From the NCBI GenBank assembly GCA_021831025.1, contig JAKBNN010000043.1, positions 1 to 48,002 on the forward strand: DNA of 48,002 nucleotides, given 5' to 3'. A program made the position numbers and the translations under genes. Below the pieces are notes generated by a model, which was given only the letters and a program-made list of their open reading frames with translations, was not told where the DNA came from and ran no database searches. Positions 19,901-28,507 of the stretch are shown piece after piece (the stretch's first letter is position 1; each line of letters opens with the position of its first letter). Origin of the DNA: a bacterium (lineage in GTDB: Bacteria; SZUA-79; Acidulodesulfobacterales; Acidulodesulfobacteraceae).

Positions 19901-19961
19901 AAACACTAACCATCATTACCGCAAAAACAGGGCGTTTGATGGAAATATCGGATATTTTCAT
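16902..19961 (-). CDS. RND efflux permease, HAE1/AcrB family
   Basis: 1019 aa; MKISDISIKRPVFAVMMVSVFVVLGIFGYFTLAVNLYPNIQFPIITITTTLPGASPKEME, LSVGLLIDDAIVVLENIYRH, LRPILMTTLAMIFGMLPIATGLG. Confidence 0.96.
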   Translation of the reverse strand: MKISDISIKRPVFAVMMVSVFVVLGIFGYFTLAVNLYPNIQFPIITITTTLPGASPKEMELDVTKKIEDAVNSASGIKHIMSMSSVGMSVVTVEFHLNKNIANRYQTVTADVDAILDTLPKNINTPVIKKLSVNSYPVMWITLYGNRSKRFLSFYAEKVLERKFERLPGAGQIIIGGVRNRRMVFHIDNNEMTNHGLGVNQVINAIESQSVSLPTGNLKTGTKTYFTYLKGRFHTAKEFNRMIINNYLGVPVRFSQIGHAVNYEAPETSITTFDGKSTVGLGITIKTHANAVRVAAEAKRLLNLVKLSLPPGVKANVAYNSATYIKKSIESVEFDIIWGALLTVLIVFFFLKDLRTTIIAATALPAAIISAFGFLHLMNFSLNNMTMLGLSLSVGLLIDDAIVVLENIYRHVEGGEDRMFAASNSMNEIGIAVMATTFSIVAVFIPVAFMPGMIGKFFYEFALTVAFAVLISLFVSFTLTPMLLSRFIVHKKEHGFLFTFFENIMAQTTNIYKRMISWSLNHRLIVIVSAIIIFVFSLYLTKYIGKEMMPPSNSGNFLVYFQAPEGTSVRVMKKYSNSLYMVVKKTPFRKTIFMATASGVNGSRYKGLFFISLKNNRNVNQQQIMAILRKRLTKVPGVFTQVMDMPVVGGASANVAPLQVIMMGPSIKKTVAYSNKLLNDLRKTPGLVDVTSNMQFHQPELLIHIKRNIAGSLGVSVSSIAETIDALIGGDINIFKNYNFIYQGHIYNQQIRLFRNERNRVSDIKNLYVSNNEGKLIPLSDMVTVKKTIGPQVINRRDLENAVTIYANMSNHVPLSYGVSNINQYMSRIIPKKSLYTYQFSGMASKMNQSFGAMGSALLLALIIVYMILASLYNSFIDPLVIMVSVPFALIGAIGGLLLMHRALSVIALIGVILLIGLVVKNAILLVDFIILSRQRGLNKHDSIVEAGSIRLRPILMTTLAMIFGMLPIATGLGVGSSSRAPMAIDVIGGLLTSMFLTLLVIPVLYSYTDNLKGFFKKS

Positions 19962-19968
19962 AAATCCC

Positions 19969-21111
19969 TCACTTTGCTATGGTTACTTTTTCGTTATCAT
20001 GGACTAAATTAGAACCTTTGACTACAACAAGTTCGCCCTTGCTCACACCTTTTATAATTTGCAAATATTCACCTTTTGTCACTCCTGCAACAACCCTTTT
20101 TTGTTTTACGATGCCATTATTTTTATAAACAAACAAATAATCGCCTTTTAGACCTGTTCTAACGGCGGCTTGAGGCACAAAAAGGCCGTCCCTGACGAAT
20201 CCCACGGGAAGTTTGACATCCGCAAAATATTGCGGCTTTATAAGATTTCTATTGTTTTGAAATAATGCTTTAACCCTGACCATGCGGGTTTGGGGATTTA
20301 ATGACGGACTTATAAAATAAATCTTCCCCGAAAAAATCTTTTTAGGATAGCCCTTAACGACCGCAAAACAGGTTTTAAAATTTTTAATAAGAGGGGCTTT
20401 GCCCTGCGGAACATGAAACTCGAGCTCCAAAGGCCTTAAGGCGACGACTTGATAGGACAATTTATTTACGGGAACATAGTCGCCGAGGTTAATATATCTT
20501 TTATAAACAATACCGCTAATTAGAGAAACTATAAGAGTGTCCCTGTAATTTTTTTTATCCAAGTTTAAAAGGGATACCCCTGCGTTATAAGCCGCCAAAG
20601 CCTTTTTATAGTTAGAAACCGCGGTATCGTAATCTAAAGCGGTCAGAAGCTGTTTTTTGTATAATATCGTATCCATTTTAAACGTCGATTCTGCTAAAAA
20701 AAGTGTCGCTTTAGCCTGCTTCACGGCGCTTTCCTGAGATTTCATTGTAAAATATGCCTTTTTTCTATCGATTATTGCGAGCGCCTGTCCCGCTTTTACA
20801 AAATTTCCATCCCTGGCAATTATCTTAACAATCTGTCCGGCCGATCTTGAAGCAATATTTGCAGTCTTGTACGGCAAAAAATAACCCGGCTCTTTTAAAT
20901 AAATCTTTGTACTTAAAATCTTGACTTTACTAATCGTTACAGGAAGCGCCGCTTTTGCGGAAACCTTCTTTTTCCCGCAAGCGGTAAGCGATAGAGCGGA
21001 AACCAGAACAAGTATTACCAGAATAGGCAGCAATATTTTTATACTACCTGAAATTTTAAATTTAAAAAATTTATTTTTACCGGTTTGTTTGGTTTGCATC
21101 CCGTCCTCCAA
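19969..21111 (-). CDS. RND efflux periplasmic adaptor (MFP) subunit
   Basis: Signal/lipobox-like LSLTACGKK, biotinyl-lipoyl-like GQIVKIIARDGNFVKAGQALAIIDRKKA, hairpin and beta-barrel domains. Confidence 0.92.
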   Translation of the reverse strand: MEDGMQTKQTGKNKFFKFKISGSIKILLPILVILVLVSALSLTACGKKKVSAKAALPVTISKVKILSTKIYLKEPGYFLPYKTANIASRSAGQIVKIIARDGNFVKAGQALAIIDRKKAYFTMKSQESAVKQAKATLFLAESTFKMDTILYKKQLLTALDYDTAVSNYKKALAAYNAGVSLLNLDKKNYRDTLIVSLISGIVYKRYINLGDYVPVNKLSYQVVALRPLELEFHVPQGKAPLIKNFKTCFAVVKGYPKKIFSGKIYFISPSLNPQTRMVRVKALFQNNRNLIKPQYFADVKLPVGFVRDGLFVPQAAVRTGLKGDYLFVYKNNGIVKQKRVVAGVTKGEYLQIIKGVSKGELVVVKGSNLVHDNEKVTIAK

Positions 21112-21118
21112 ATATATA

Positions 21119-21724
21119 TTAATGCTTACTTATTCCATAGATTAAAAGATTAAATATCTCTTCCGAATCGCTTTTAATCATTTCTTCGGTGAATTCAGGC
21201 TTATTATTGAGAAAATTATATATCGCGTTTGTTTTAATTAATGAAACAAGCATATATCCGACCTTCGTCGGATTTAAATCATGTCTGAACTCACCCGATT
21301 CGATTCCCGATTTAATAATTTCGCCGATAAAATCCGTATATTTCTTCCTTCTTAAATTAAAGGACTCCTGAGATTTTTTTTTCAAAAAAACAACATTAAC
21401 CTCATCCAAAAAGATGGTTTTAAAAAAATACCTGTTTTCATAAATATGGTTAATATTCTCGGCAATTAGAACCCTCAATTTTTCTACATGACCTTTTTGC
21501 GTGTTGACTTTAGACTTAATCCTTTCAAACATCCTTTCAAATCCCTGCTCCAGCACTTTTTCCAAAAGTTCATTTTTATCTTTAAAGTAAAGATAGACCG
21601 TCCCCTTGGCAATGCCCGCCTTTTGCGCGACCTTGTCCATCGTCAAAGCCGAAAACCCTATTTCTTCTATCAGCTTCCTTGAGGATAATAAAATTAATTC
21701 GTATTTATCTATATTTTCTGCCAT
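21119..21724 (-). CDS. TetR/AcrR-family transcriptional regulator
   Basis: N-terminal HTH: AKLIEEIGFSALTMDKVAQKAGIAKGTVYLYFKDKNELLEKVLEQ-type motif. Confidence 0.95.
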   Translation of the reverse strand: MAENIDKYELILLSSRKLIEEIGFSALTMDKVAQKAGIAKGTVYLYFKDKNELLEKVLEQGFERMFERIKSKVNTQKGHVEKLRVLIAENINHIYENRYFFKTIFLDEVNVVFLKKKSQESFNLRRKKYTDFIGEIIKSGIESGEFRHDLNPTKVGYMLVSLIKTNAIYNFLNNKPEFTEEMIKSDSEEIFNLLIYGISKH

Positions 21725-21738
21725 ATCTATTAATTATA

Positions 21739-21754
21739 ATGACTTTAAAGTCAT
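21739..21754. promoter_or_regulatory. Putative TetR operator palindrome
   Basis: Perfect 16-bp palindrome ATGACTTTAAAGTCAT, 15 nt upstream of the tetR start codon. Confidence 0.6.
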
Positions 21755-21774
21755 AATTCAACAAAAAAAATATT

Positions 21775-22326
21775 TTAATCTTGATTTTGACAAAACTGCA
21801 TCAGCGGCTGCCGTAATTTCTTTATTAAAAAAGATAGGGCTAAAAGCATTATAACAAGGTAAATTATGGAAAAGATTATATGGACGGAGTCGTTATTTTG
21901 CAATTTTAGACCATAGAGCAATAAATTTGCAAAAATCAGGAATGGAAATGACCACGTTAAAATCCATCCCTCTATAAAATGGAAGCAATGGGCCTCTTTA
22001 CCGTAAAGACCCGCTAATCCGGCAAGAACAAATCCCATCGATATAATTAAAATCTCGGGATTTCTAAAAAACAAAAAACCAGTGCCAAAAATAATCCCCA
22101 AAATAATGCAAGACAATATAAATATTTTTACCTCTTTTTTCCATACCAAAAGAAATATTCCCGATATTAAAGAACCGAGATAAAAAACCGAAATGCCGAA
22201 AGCAAAACCCTGCCAATTAGAAAAAAGATATGACAAAGCAAACAAAAGAATACCTAAAAAGCCGATAACATAGCCTGACCTATAGATAATATCGTAAGTT
22301 TTGGGGTAATAAATATCGGTTTCCAT
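21775..22326 (-). CDS. Multi-TM integral membrane protein, possibly DUF2301-like
   Basis: Repeated TM segments; GLYGKEAHCFHFIEGWILTWSFPFLIFANLL. Confidence 0.65.
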   Translation of the reverse strand: METDIYYPKTYDIIYRSGYVIGFLGILLFALSYLFSNWQGFAFGISVFYLGSLISGIFLLVWKKEVKIFILSCIILGIIFGTGFLFFRNPEILIISMGFVLAGLAGLYGKEAHCFHFIEGWILTWSFPFLIFANLLLYGLKLQNNDSVHIIFSIIYLVIMLLALSFLIKKLRQPLMQFCQNQD

Positions 22327-22329
22327 AAA

Positions 22330-23571
22330 TTATCCAACCCTGCCGAGAACAGAAATATTCCTGTTCGCTTTGGCGGAAAATAGCTGTTTTGAAATTCTTT
22401 TTATAGCCTGCCTATCCACAGAATCTATCTTTTTTAAAATCTGTGCGATAGATTTGTATCCATTATTATAAATTTCATTTATCGCATTATTATTCATTAT
22501 ATAGCTTGTCGATTCCATTCCCAATAAAAAGCTGCCTTCAATATGCCTTTTTGCATTCAAAATTTCTTCGTCGCAGGTAGTATCCTGCACCAAACTATCT
22601 ATTATATTAAAAATCAGTTTTTTAGAAAGTTCAAATTTTTTTGGAGAAACACCTGCATATATATATACATATCCATCGAATTTATGAAAAGCGGCACTTG
22701 AATAAATAGAGTAGGCAAGCCCTTTATTTTCCCTTACCTCTTGAAACAGCCTCGAGCTGACGGAACCGCCTAACAGGGTATTTAAAACCTCTAAAGTATA
22801 ATAATCTTTATCCGTTTTTTTTATTCCGTCGAGACCGATAATAAAATGCGCCTGCTCCAGTTCCTTTTCCTGAAAAAATTCACCGTAATTCTTGTTCGTA
22901 TCGGGTTTTTCGGGGGGGACCATTTTTGCAAAACTTCCCGAAACCTTATCCATATAATTATCTATGGACATTGCAATTTTTTCATGGTCAAAATTACCGG
23001 CAACCGATATAACTACATTTTGCGGGGCATAATGTAAATAAAAATAATCCAGTATTTTCCCCCTGTCAAAATCGCCGACGGTCCCTGCGGTTCCAAGTAT
23101 CGGATAAGCAAGCGAGGAATTTCCGTAAAAATTTTTATGGAAAAGTTCCATGGAATAATCGAAAGGGTCGTCTTGAACGCCTGAAATTTCTTGTAAAATT
23201 ACATCTTTCTCTTTTTTTACTTCATCAGGCAGAAATAATGAATTAAACATGAGGTCTATTAAAAGATTAATTGCATTATCATAGTTTTCCGAAAGAACGC
23301 GGGTATATAAACAGGTGAGCTCGGTTCCGGTAAAGGCGTTTAAAGCCCCGCCCATCAAGTCTATTTCTTTATTTATATCTTTATATGTTCTGGTTTTAGT
23401 CCCCTTAAAAAGCAGGTGTTCTATAAAATGCGATATTCCGTTTAAATTTGCAGGCTCATAAGCGCTGCCCGTTTTAACCCACAATCCTATGCTGACGGAA
23501 TTAAAATACGGTTTTTTTTCGGTTATCAGCGTAATGCCCGATTTTAATTCTTCTCTTTGGAAGTTTTTCAT
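22330..23571 (-). CDS. M16-family zinc peptidase (processing-peptidase-like)
   Basis: HFIEHLLFKGT (HxxEH), ELTCLYTRVLSENYDNAINLLIDLM, LNTLLGGSVSSRLFQEVRENKGLAYSIYS. Confidence 0.95.
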   Translation of the reverse strand: MKNFQREELKSGITLITEKKPYFNSVSIGLWVKTGSAYEPANLNGISHFIEHLLFKGTKTRTYKDINKEIDLMGGALNAFTGTELTCLYTRVLSENYDNAINLLIDLMFNSLFLPDEVKKEKDVILQEISGVQDDPFDYSMELFHKNFYGNSSLAYPILGTAGTVGDFDRGKILDYFYLHYAPQNVVISVAGNFDHEKIAMSIDNYMDKVSGSFAKMVPPEKPDTNKNYGEFFQEKELEQAHFIIGLDGIKKTDKDYYTLEVLNTLLGGSVSSRLFQEVRENKGLAYSIYSSAAFHKFDGYVYIYAGVSPKKFELSKKLIFNIIDSLVQDTTCDEEILNAKRHIEGSFLLGMESTSYIMNNNAINEIYNNGYKSIAQILKKIDSVDRQAIKRISKQLFSAKANRNISVLGRVG

Positions 23572-25652
23572 AAAGTTTCTTTTCTGGAAAGTTTTATTTT
23601 TCCTGCTTTATCTATATCGATAACCTTTACTTTTATTTCTTCCCCCTCTCTTAGAACATCCGTCACCTTTTCGACTCTCTTGATATCTATTTGAGAGATA
23701 TGAACAAGCCCGTCCGTTCCGGGGAATATCTCTACAAAAGCTCCAAAATCCATTATCTTTCTAACCTTGCCATAATAAATTTTGCCAATCTCTGCCTCCT
23801 GCACTATATCGTTAACCATTCCTATCGCAAGATCCAGCGCATCCCTGTTTGATGAAGAAATAGTAACCTTTCCAGAATCTTCGATATCAACTCGCGCGCC
23901 GGTTTTTTCGATTATTCCTTTAATAACCTTTCCGCCCTGGCCGATGACTTCCCTTACCTTCTCAGGTTTAACCATTATCGTAACAATTCTGGGAGCATTT
24001 TGCGCCAGCTCTTTTTTTGGTGCGGAGATTGTCTTTAGCATAATATTCAGTATATGTAAACGGCCTTCTTTGGCCTGTAAAAGCGCATGCCTTAAAATCT
24101 CTTTCGTAACACCCGAAATTTTAATATCCATTTGAAGCGCCGTAACCCCGTTTTCGGTGCCTGCCACTTTAAAATCCATATCTCCAAGATGGTCTTCGTC
24201 TCCCAAAATATCGGAAAGAATCGCAACCTTATCTCCTTCTTTTATAAGCCCCATGGCAATCCCTGCAACGGGAGCCTTTATCGGAACACCCGCATCCATT
24301 AAAGCTAAAGTTCCTCCGCAAATCGTAGCCTGAGAAGAAGAACCGTTAGATTCGAGTATCTCTGACACAACCCTTATGGTATAAGGAAATTCCTCGAAAG
24401 AAGGTATAATATATCTTAAAGCCTTTTCCCCCAGAGAACCGTGGCCTATCTCCCTTCTACCCGGCGACCTTAAAGGCGAAACCTCGCCGACGGAGAAAGG
24501 AGGAAAATTATAATGAAGCATAAATCTTTTAACGGACTCTTTTTCAGGAGCGTCGATAATCTGTTCGTCAAATTTTGTGCCGAGGGTCGCAGCGACAAGC
24601 GCCTGTGTTTCTCCTCTCGTAAAAACGGCGCTTCCGTGAGCCATAGGAAGTTCATTGACGGAACAGCTGATCGGCCTTATATCCCTTGTCCCTCTTCCGT
24701 CAACCCTCAGCCCTTCGGTAAGAACCCTGCTTCTTAACAAATCCTTTTGAATAGATTCAAATATATGATTAATCAAAGCTTCTTGCCCCGGGTGAGATTC
24801 TTGAAGCAATTCGATAACTTTTGAATTAAGGCTCGCTATCTTTTCGCTTCTTTCCTGTTTTGCGGATATTTGCAATGCTCTCGACAAATCGTTATTGACT
24901 ATTTCTTTAACCTTTTCATATAACCCGTCAGGAATATCAACTGGCTTCAGGTCTATTTTATTAACGCTAATTTCCGAAAGAATAGCGTTTTGAAATTCTA
25001 TTAACTCTTTAATTTTATTATGTCCAAATTCTATTGCGGAAAGAAGCTCCTCTTCGTCAAGCTCGTTGAAACTCCCTTCTACCATCGTTACGGCATCTTT
25101 CGAACCGGCTATTATAAGAAAGGTATCGCTGCTTTCAAGCTCTTTATAGGTAGGATTTACAATAAAAGCGCCGTTTACCCTTGCTACTCTCACCCCGGCA
25201 GTAGGTCCGCTAAACGGGGCTTCGGAAGCCATCAACGAAAACGAAACGCCTATCATGGCAGCCATATCGGGGTCGTTTTCCTGATCCATCGATATTACTG
25301 TAGCAATTATCTGGGTGTCAAAAAAATAGTTATCGGGGAAAAGGGGTCTTATCGGCCTGTCTAAAAATCTCGATGTTAAAACCTCTTTTTCGGATGGTCT
25401 TGCCTCTCTCTTAAAAAATCCTCCTGGAATTTTTCCTGCGGCATAAAATTTTTCCACATAATTTACCGTCAGAGGTAAAAAATCAACCCCTTCTTTTATA
25501 TTTTTGTCGATACATGCCGTAACAAGAACCTTAGTATCCCCAATAGTAACTAAAGCACTGCCCGAAGCCTGTTTTGCAAGCCTTCCCGTTTCAATAGTTA
25601 TTTTTTTTCCGTCAAGCGTAAAACTCCTCTCCGTATCATAACTTGCCATCAT
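23568..25652 (-). CDS. pnp: Polyribonucleotide nucleotidyltransferase (PNPase)
   Basis: Two RNase PH-like domains (FFKREARPSEKEVLTSRFLDRPIRPLFP; SPLRSPGRREIGHGSLGEKAL), KH (VREVIGQGGKVIKGIIEKTGA) and S1 domains. Confidence 0.98.
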   Translation of the reverse strand: MMASYDTERSFTLDGKKITIETGRLAKQASGSALVTIGDTKVLVTACIDKNIKEGVDFLPLTVNYVEKFYAAGKIPGGFFKREARPSEKEVLTSRFLDRPIRPLFPDNYFFDTQIIATVISMDQENDPDMAAMIGVSFSLMASEAPFSGPTAGVRVARVNGAFIVNPTYKELESSDTFLIIAGSKDAVTMVEGSFNELDEEELLSAIEFGHNKIKELIEFQNAILSEISVNKIDLKPVDIPDGLYEKVKEIVNNDLSRALQISAKQERSEKIASLNSKVIELLQESHPGQEALINHIFESIQKDLLRSRVLTEGLRVDGRGTRDIRPISCSVNELPMAHGSAVFTRGETQALVAATLGTKFDEQIIDAPEKESVKRFMLHYNFPPFSVGEVSPLRSPGRREIGHGSLGEKALRYIIPSFEEFPYTIRVVSEILESNGSSSQATICGGTLALMDAGVPIKAPVAGIAMGLIKEGDKVAILSDILGDEDHLGDMDFKVAGTENGVTALQMDIKISGVTKEILRHALLQAKEGRLHILNIMLKTISAPKKELAQNAPRIVTIMVKPEKVREVIGQGGKVIKGIIEKTGARVDIEDSGKVTISSSNRDALDLAIGMVNDIVQEAEIGKIYYGKVRKIMDFGAFVEIFPGTDGLVHISQIDIKRVEKVTDVLREGEEIKVKVIDIDKAGKIKLSRKETL

Positions 25653-25736
25653 ATCTCCTTTGCAAATCTAAAATCATTAAAACCGTTAAAATTGAATTAT
25701 TTAATTAAATTAATTTATTATTTATAAATATGCCGT

Positions 25737-26006
25737 CTATTTGCGAAGTTCAAGCGAACTTATAAGGGTTTTATACCTTGTTTCATCTTTACTTTTTAAA
25801 TAATCAAGCAAATGCCTCCTTCTCGAAACCATTTTTAAAAGTCCTCTTCTCGAATGATGGTCTTTGGCAAATTTTTTAAAATGCTCCGATAATAAATTAA
25901 TACGATATGTGAGCAGCGCAACCTGAACCTCGACAGAACCGGAATCCCCCCGATGCGTCTTAAACTTATCGATTATTGTGTTTTTTTCGTCTTTTGAAAT
26001 TGACAT
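25737..26006 (-). CDS. rpsO: 30S ribosomal protein S15
   Basis: DTGSVEVQ-like [52 protein letters not shown]. Confidence 0.98.
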   Translation of the reverse strand: MSISKDEKNTIIDKFKTHRGDSGSVEVQVALLTYRINLLSEHFKKFAKDHHSRRGLLKMVSRRRHLLDYLKSKDETRYKTLISSLELRK

Positions 26007-26033
26007 TTAATTAACCCCTCCAGATATTATATA

Positions 26034-26807
26034 TTAAATATTATTATACTTTGTTATCGATATATTGTCATTATTATTAATAATCCTATGGCTGTGGACC
26101 TGCACAATATTTTCTATAATAAAATCTACACCCTTTGTCAGTGATTCAAAAGGTAAAGCCTCATAAATATCAAAACCGCCGGCGCTCGTTCTTCTAAGGC
26201 TGAACAAATGGGCAGGAATATTGAATTTATCCATTATATCCTGGGCTATGGCTCTCACATATGTTCCCTTTGAAACACTACATTTAAAATATATGAAAGC
26301 GTTATCGTAAGACTTTACTTCAAAATCATAAATATTTACAACCCCCGTCTTTTTATCGCCATATATACCGCCTATATCGATATTTTTTCTCGCATACTTA
26401 TATAAAGGCACACCCTTAAACTTTTTTGCGCTAAACATCGGAATTTTTTGAGTAAAGTCCCCTTTTAGCTTGCTTAAATAATCGGCTATATTTGCAATTT
26501 CAGAAACGGATACCTGTTTTTTATCCGTTTCCGTGCCCGAAACATCGAGAGTATTCGTGCTGACGCCTATTTTGAAAGCGCCTTCGTATGATTTTGGAAT
26601 ATTAATGAGCTTATCCTGAATCTTTGTCGCCTTATTTATAAGAACGGGAAGCACTCCCGTTGCAAAAGGATCTAACGTCCCCGCATGACCGACCTTTAAG
26701 CAATTAAGCTCTTTTTTAATCATAGAATCCACTTTAAAAGAAGTCATATCTTTTGGTTTATCTATTACAAGAATGCCGTTAATGTCGCTGTTTTTAACTA
26801 CTTTCAT
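26034..26807 (-). CDS. truB: tRNA pseudouridine(55) synthase
   Basis: NGILVIDKPKDMTSFKVDSMIKKELNCLKVGHAGTLDPFATGVLPVLINKATK. Confidence 0.97.
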   Translation of the reverse strand: MKVVKNSDINGILVIDKPKDMTSFKVDSMIKKELNCLKVGHAGTLDPFATGVLPVLINKATKIQDKLINIPKSYEGAFKIGVSTNTLDVSGTETDKKQVSVSEIANIADYLSKLKGDFTQKIPMFSAKKFKGVPLYKYARKNIDIGGIYGDKKTGVVNIYDFEVKSYDNAFIYFKCSVSKGTYVRAIAQDIMDKFNIPAHLFSLRRTSAGGFDIYEALPFESLTKGVDFIIENIVQVHSHRIINNNDNISITKYNNI

Positions 26808-26882
26808 ACTTTATTTACTATTTATGTTGTTTATTATTAATAAATAAGAGCGCCTGAATTATATTCAGGTCTTATTTTAATT

Positions 26883-28007
26883 TTATAAAACCTCTTCACA
26901 ATATTTATATACCTCTTTTTTAATTTCGTTTAAATCGCCGCCGGCTTTGCATCCTGCAGCAAACTTATGTCCGCCGCCCCCAAATCTTTCGGCAACTTTT
27001 GCAACATTTGCATAACTTTTAGACCTGAAATTCAACCTGTATTCGTTAAAGGATACTTCTCTAAAAAATATTGCTATCTCCACGCCTTGAATCGACCTCG
27101 GATAATTGACGAAATTTTCATATAACCCGTTGACCCGGTATCCATCCGCCTTCTGAAGAATATCGTTAATCATCTTTTTAGTTCCAACCATCGATGCTAC
27201 TTTACCGTCTGCGGCAAATTCGAGAGTGCCTAAACTCTTTCCCAACAATATATACATTTCTGCAGGCTTTGTTTCAAAAATTTCGGTAGCTATTTTTGAT
27301 GGGTTTATATCATACTCATTTAAAACGGAACAGATATAAAAAGACCTTTTATTTGCCGACGAATAATGAAACGAGCCCGTATCCGTCAATATCGATGTAT
27401 ATAACGCTAATGCAATTTCGCCGTTTATCTTAGATAAAATTTTATTTCTTTCATCCAAATCGCACGGCAGCGGCTCATTTAATTTTCCATTTAGAAAGCT
27501 GTCATAAGGAGAATAAGGAATTTTATTTTCATGAGCGGCATAAGATAAAAAAAGATAAAAAAGAATCTCACCCGTTGAACTTGCATCCGGTATCACGAGG
27601 TTTAAATGCCCAAAGCGGGTATTAGTAAAATGATGGTCTATATTAATTATTCTATTTATACCGGATAGCTGTTCAAAATTAGCTCCGATACGGGAAAACT
27701 CGCCGCAATCGACGACGATAAGCAAATCAATAGGCTCTCTTGGAAATTCATTTAAAAATTTCTCCGCCCATGGCAAAAATTTCAAGTTATTTGGAATAGA
27801 GTCCTTATTGTAAAGAAATACCTTTTTATCTAACGAACGAAGAAACAGGGCTGCGGCAATAACGGAACTTATTGCATCGCCCTCAGGATTTTCATGGGTT
27901 GCGATAAGAATCTTTTTAGATGCCTCTATAACATGAAATATATCATTAGTAGAATTTTTTAGGTCTATTATATCCATATTTGAATATTCTTTTATTTCAT
28001 GAATCAA
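26883..28007 (-). CDS. nrnA: DHH/DHHA1 phosphoesterase, NrnA-like (nanoRNase/pAp phosphatase)
   Basis: ATHENPEGDAISS, VVDCGEF, NIDHHFTNTRFG, DTGSFHYSSANKRS, ERFGGGGHKFAAGC. Confidence 0.92.
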   Translation of the reverse strand: MIHEIKEYSNMDIIDLKNSTNDIFHVIEASKKILIATHENPEGDAISSVIAAALFLRSLDKKVFLYNKDSIPNNLKFLPWAEKFLNEFPREPIDLLIVVDCGEFSRIGANFEQLSGINRIINIDHHFTNTRFGHLNLVIPDASSTGEILFYLFLSYAAHENKIPYSPYDSFLNGKLNEPLPCDLDERNKILSKINGEIALALYTSILTDTGSFHYSSANKRSFYICSVLNEYDINPSKIATEIFETKPAEMYILLGKSLGTLEFAADGKVASMVGTKKMINDILQKADGYRVNGLYENFVNYPRSIQGVEIAIFFREVSFNEYRLNFRSKSYANVAKVAERFGGGGHKFAAGCKAGGDLNEIKKEVYKYCEEVL

Positions 28008-28038
28008 ATTTATTCCTCTGCTTTATTTATTATTATAC

Positions 28039-28407
28039 TTAATCTTTGGGTTGCGCATATTCGTCATTTGTCAAATTATGCTCGTTTATTATTCGGTTAA
28101 TCTCAAAAGCCTTTTGTAACCCCCCATAATACTCGAATGTGATCTCGGGAACAACCCTTAAGAGTACTTTAGAAAATACCTCTTTTTTTATAAAATTTTT
28201 GGAACTCTTAAATCCGCCAAGAGCTTTATTTATTTCTTTTTCCGATCCCATAACGCTAAAAAATATTTTGCAAAATTTTAAATCTTTTGAGGCTTCGGCG
28301 CCTATTATCGTAACATTTTTTAATCTGTTGTCATTAACCTTAAATTCAAGCGCCAGAGATACTTCTCTGGCAATAAGTTCGCCAACCCTTTTATTTCTCT
28401 CTATCAA
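28039..28407 (-). CDS. rbfA: Ribosome-binding factor A
   Basis: RNKRVGELIAREVSLALEFKVNDNRLKNVTIIGAEASKDLKFCKIFFSVMG; position between infB and nrnA/truB. Confidence 0.92.
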   Translation of the reverse strand: MIERNKRVGELIAREVSLALEFKVNDNRLKNVTIIGAEASKDLKFCKIFFSVMGSEKEINKALGGFKSSKNFIKKEVFSKVLLRVVPEITFEYYGGLQKAFEINRIINEHNLTNDEYAQPKD

Positions 28408-28417
28408 ATTCCTGCTA

Positions 28418-28502
28418 CCCCCGCCCTAACCCTCTCCCACTCTCCCATAACGGCGGGGGAGGGATGATTTATGCCCTGACTCCCCCATTGTAGAGGGAGA
28501 GG
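28418..28502. repeat. GC-rich intergenic palindromic element between infB and rbfA
   Basis: Two interleaved inverted repeats: cccccgcc 28418-28425 / ggcggggg 28452-28459 and cctctccc 28431-28438 / gggagagg 28495-28502. Confidence 0.65.
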
Positions 28503-28507
28503 ACAAT

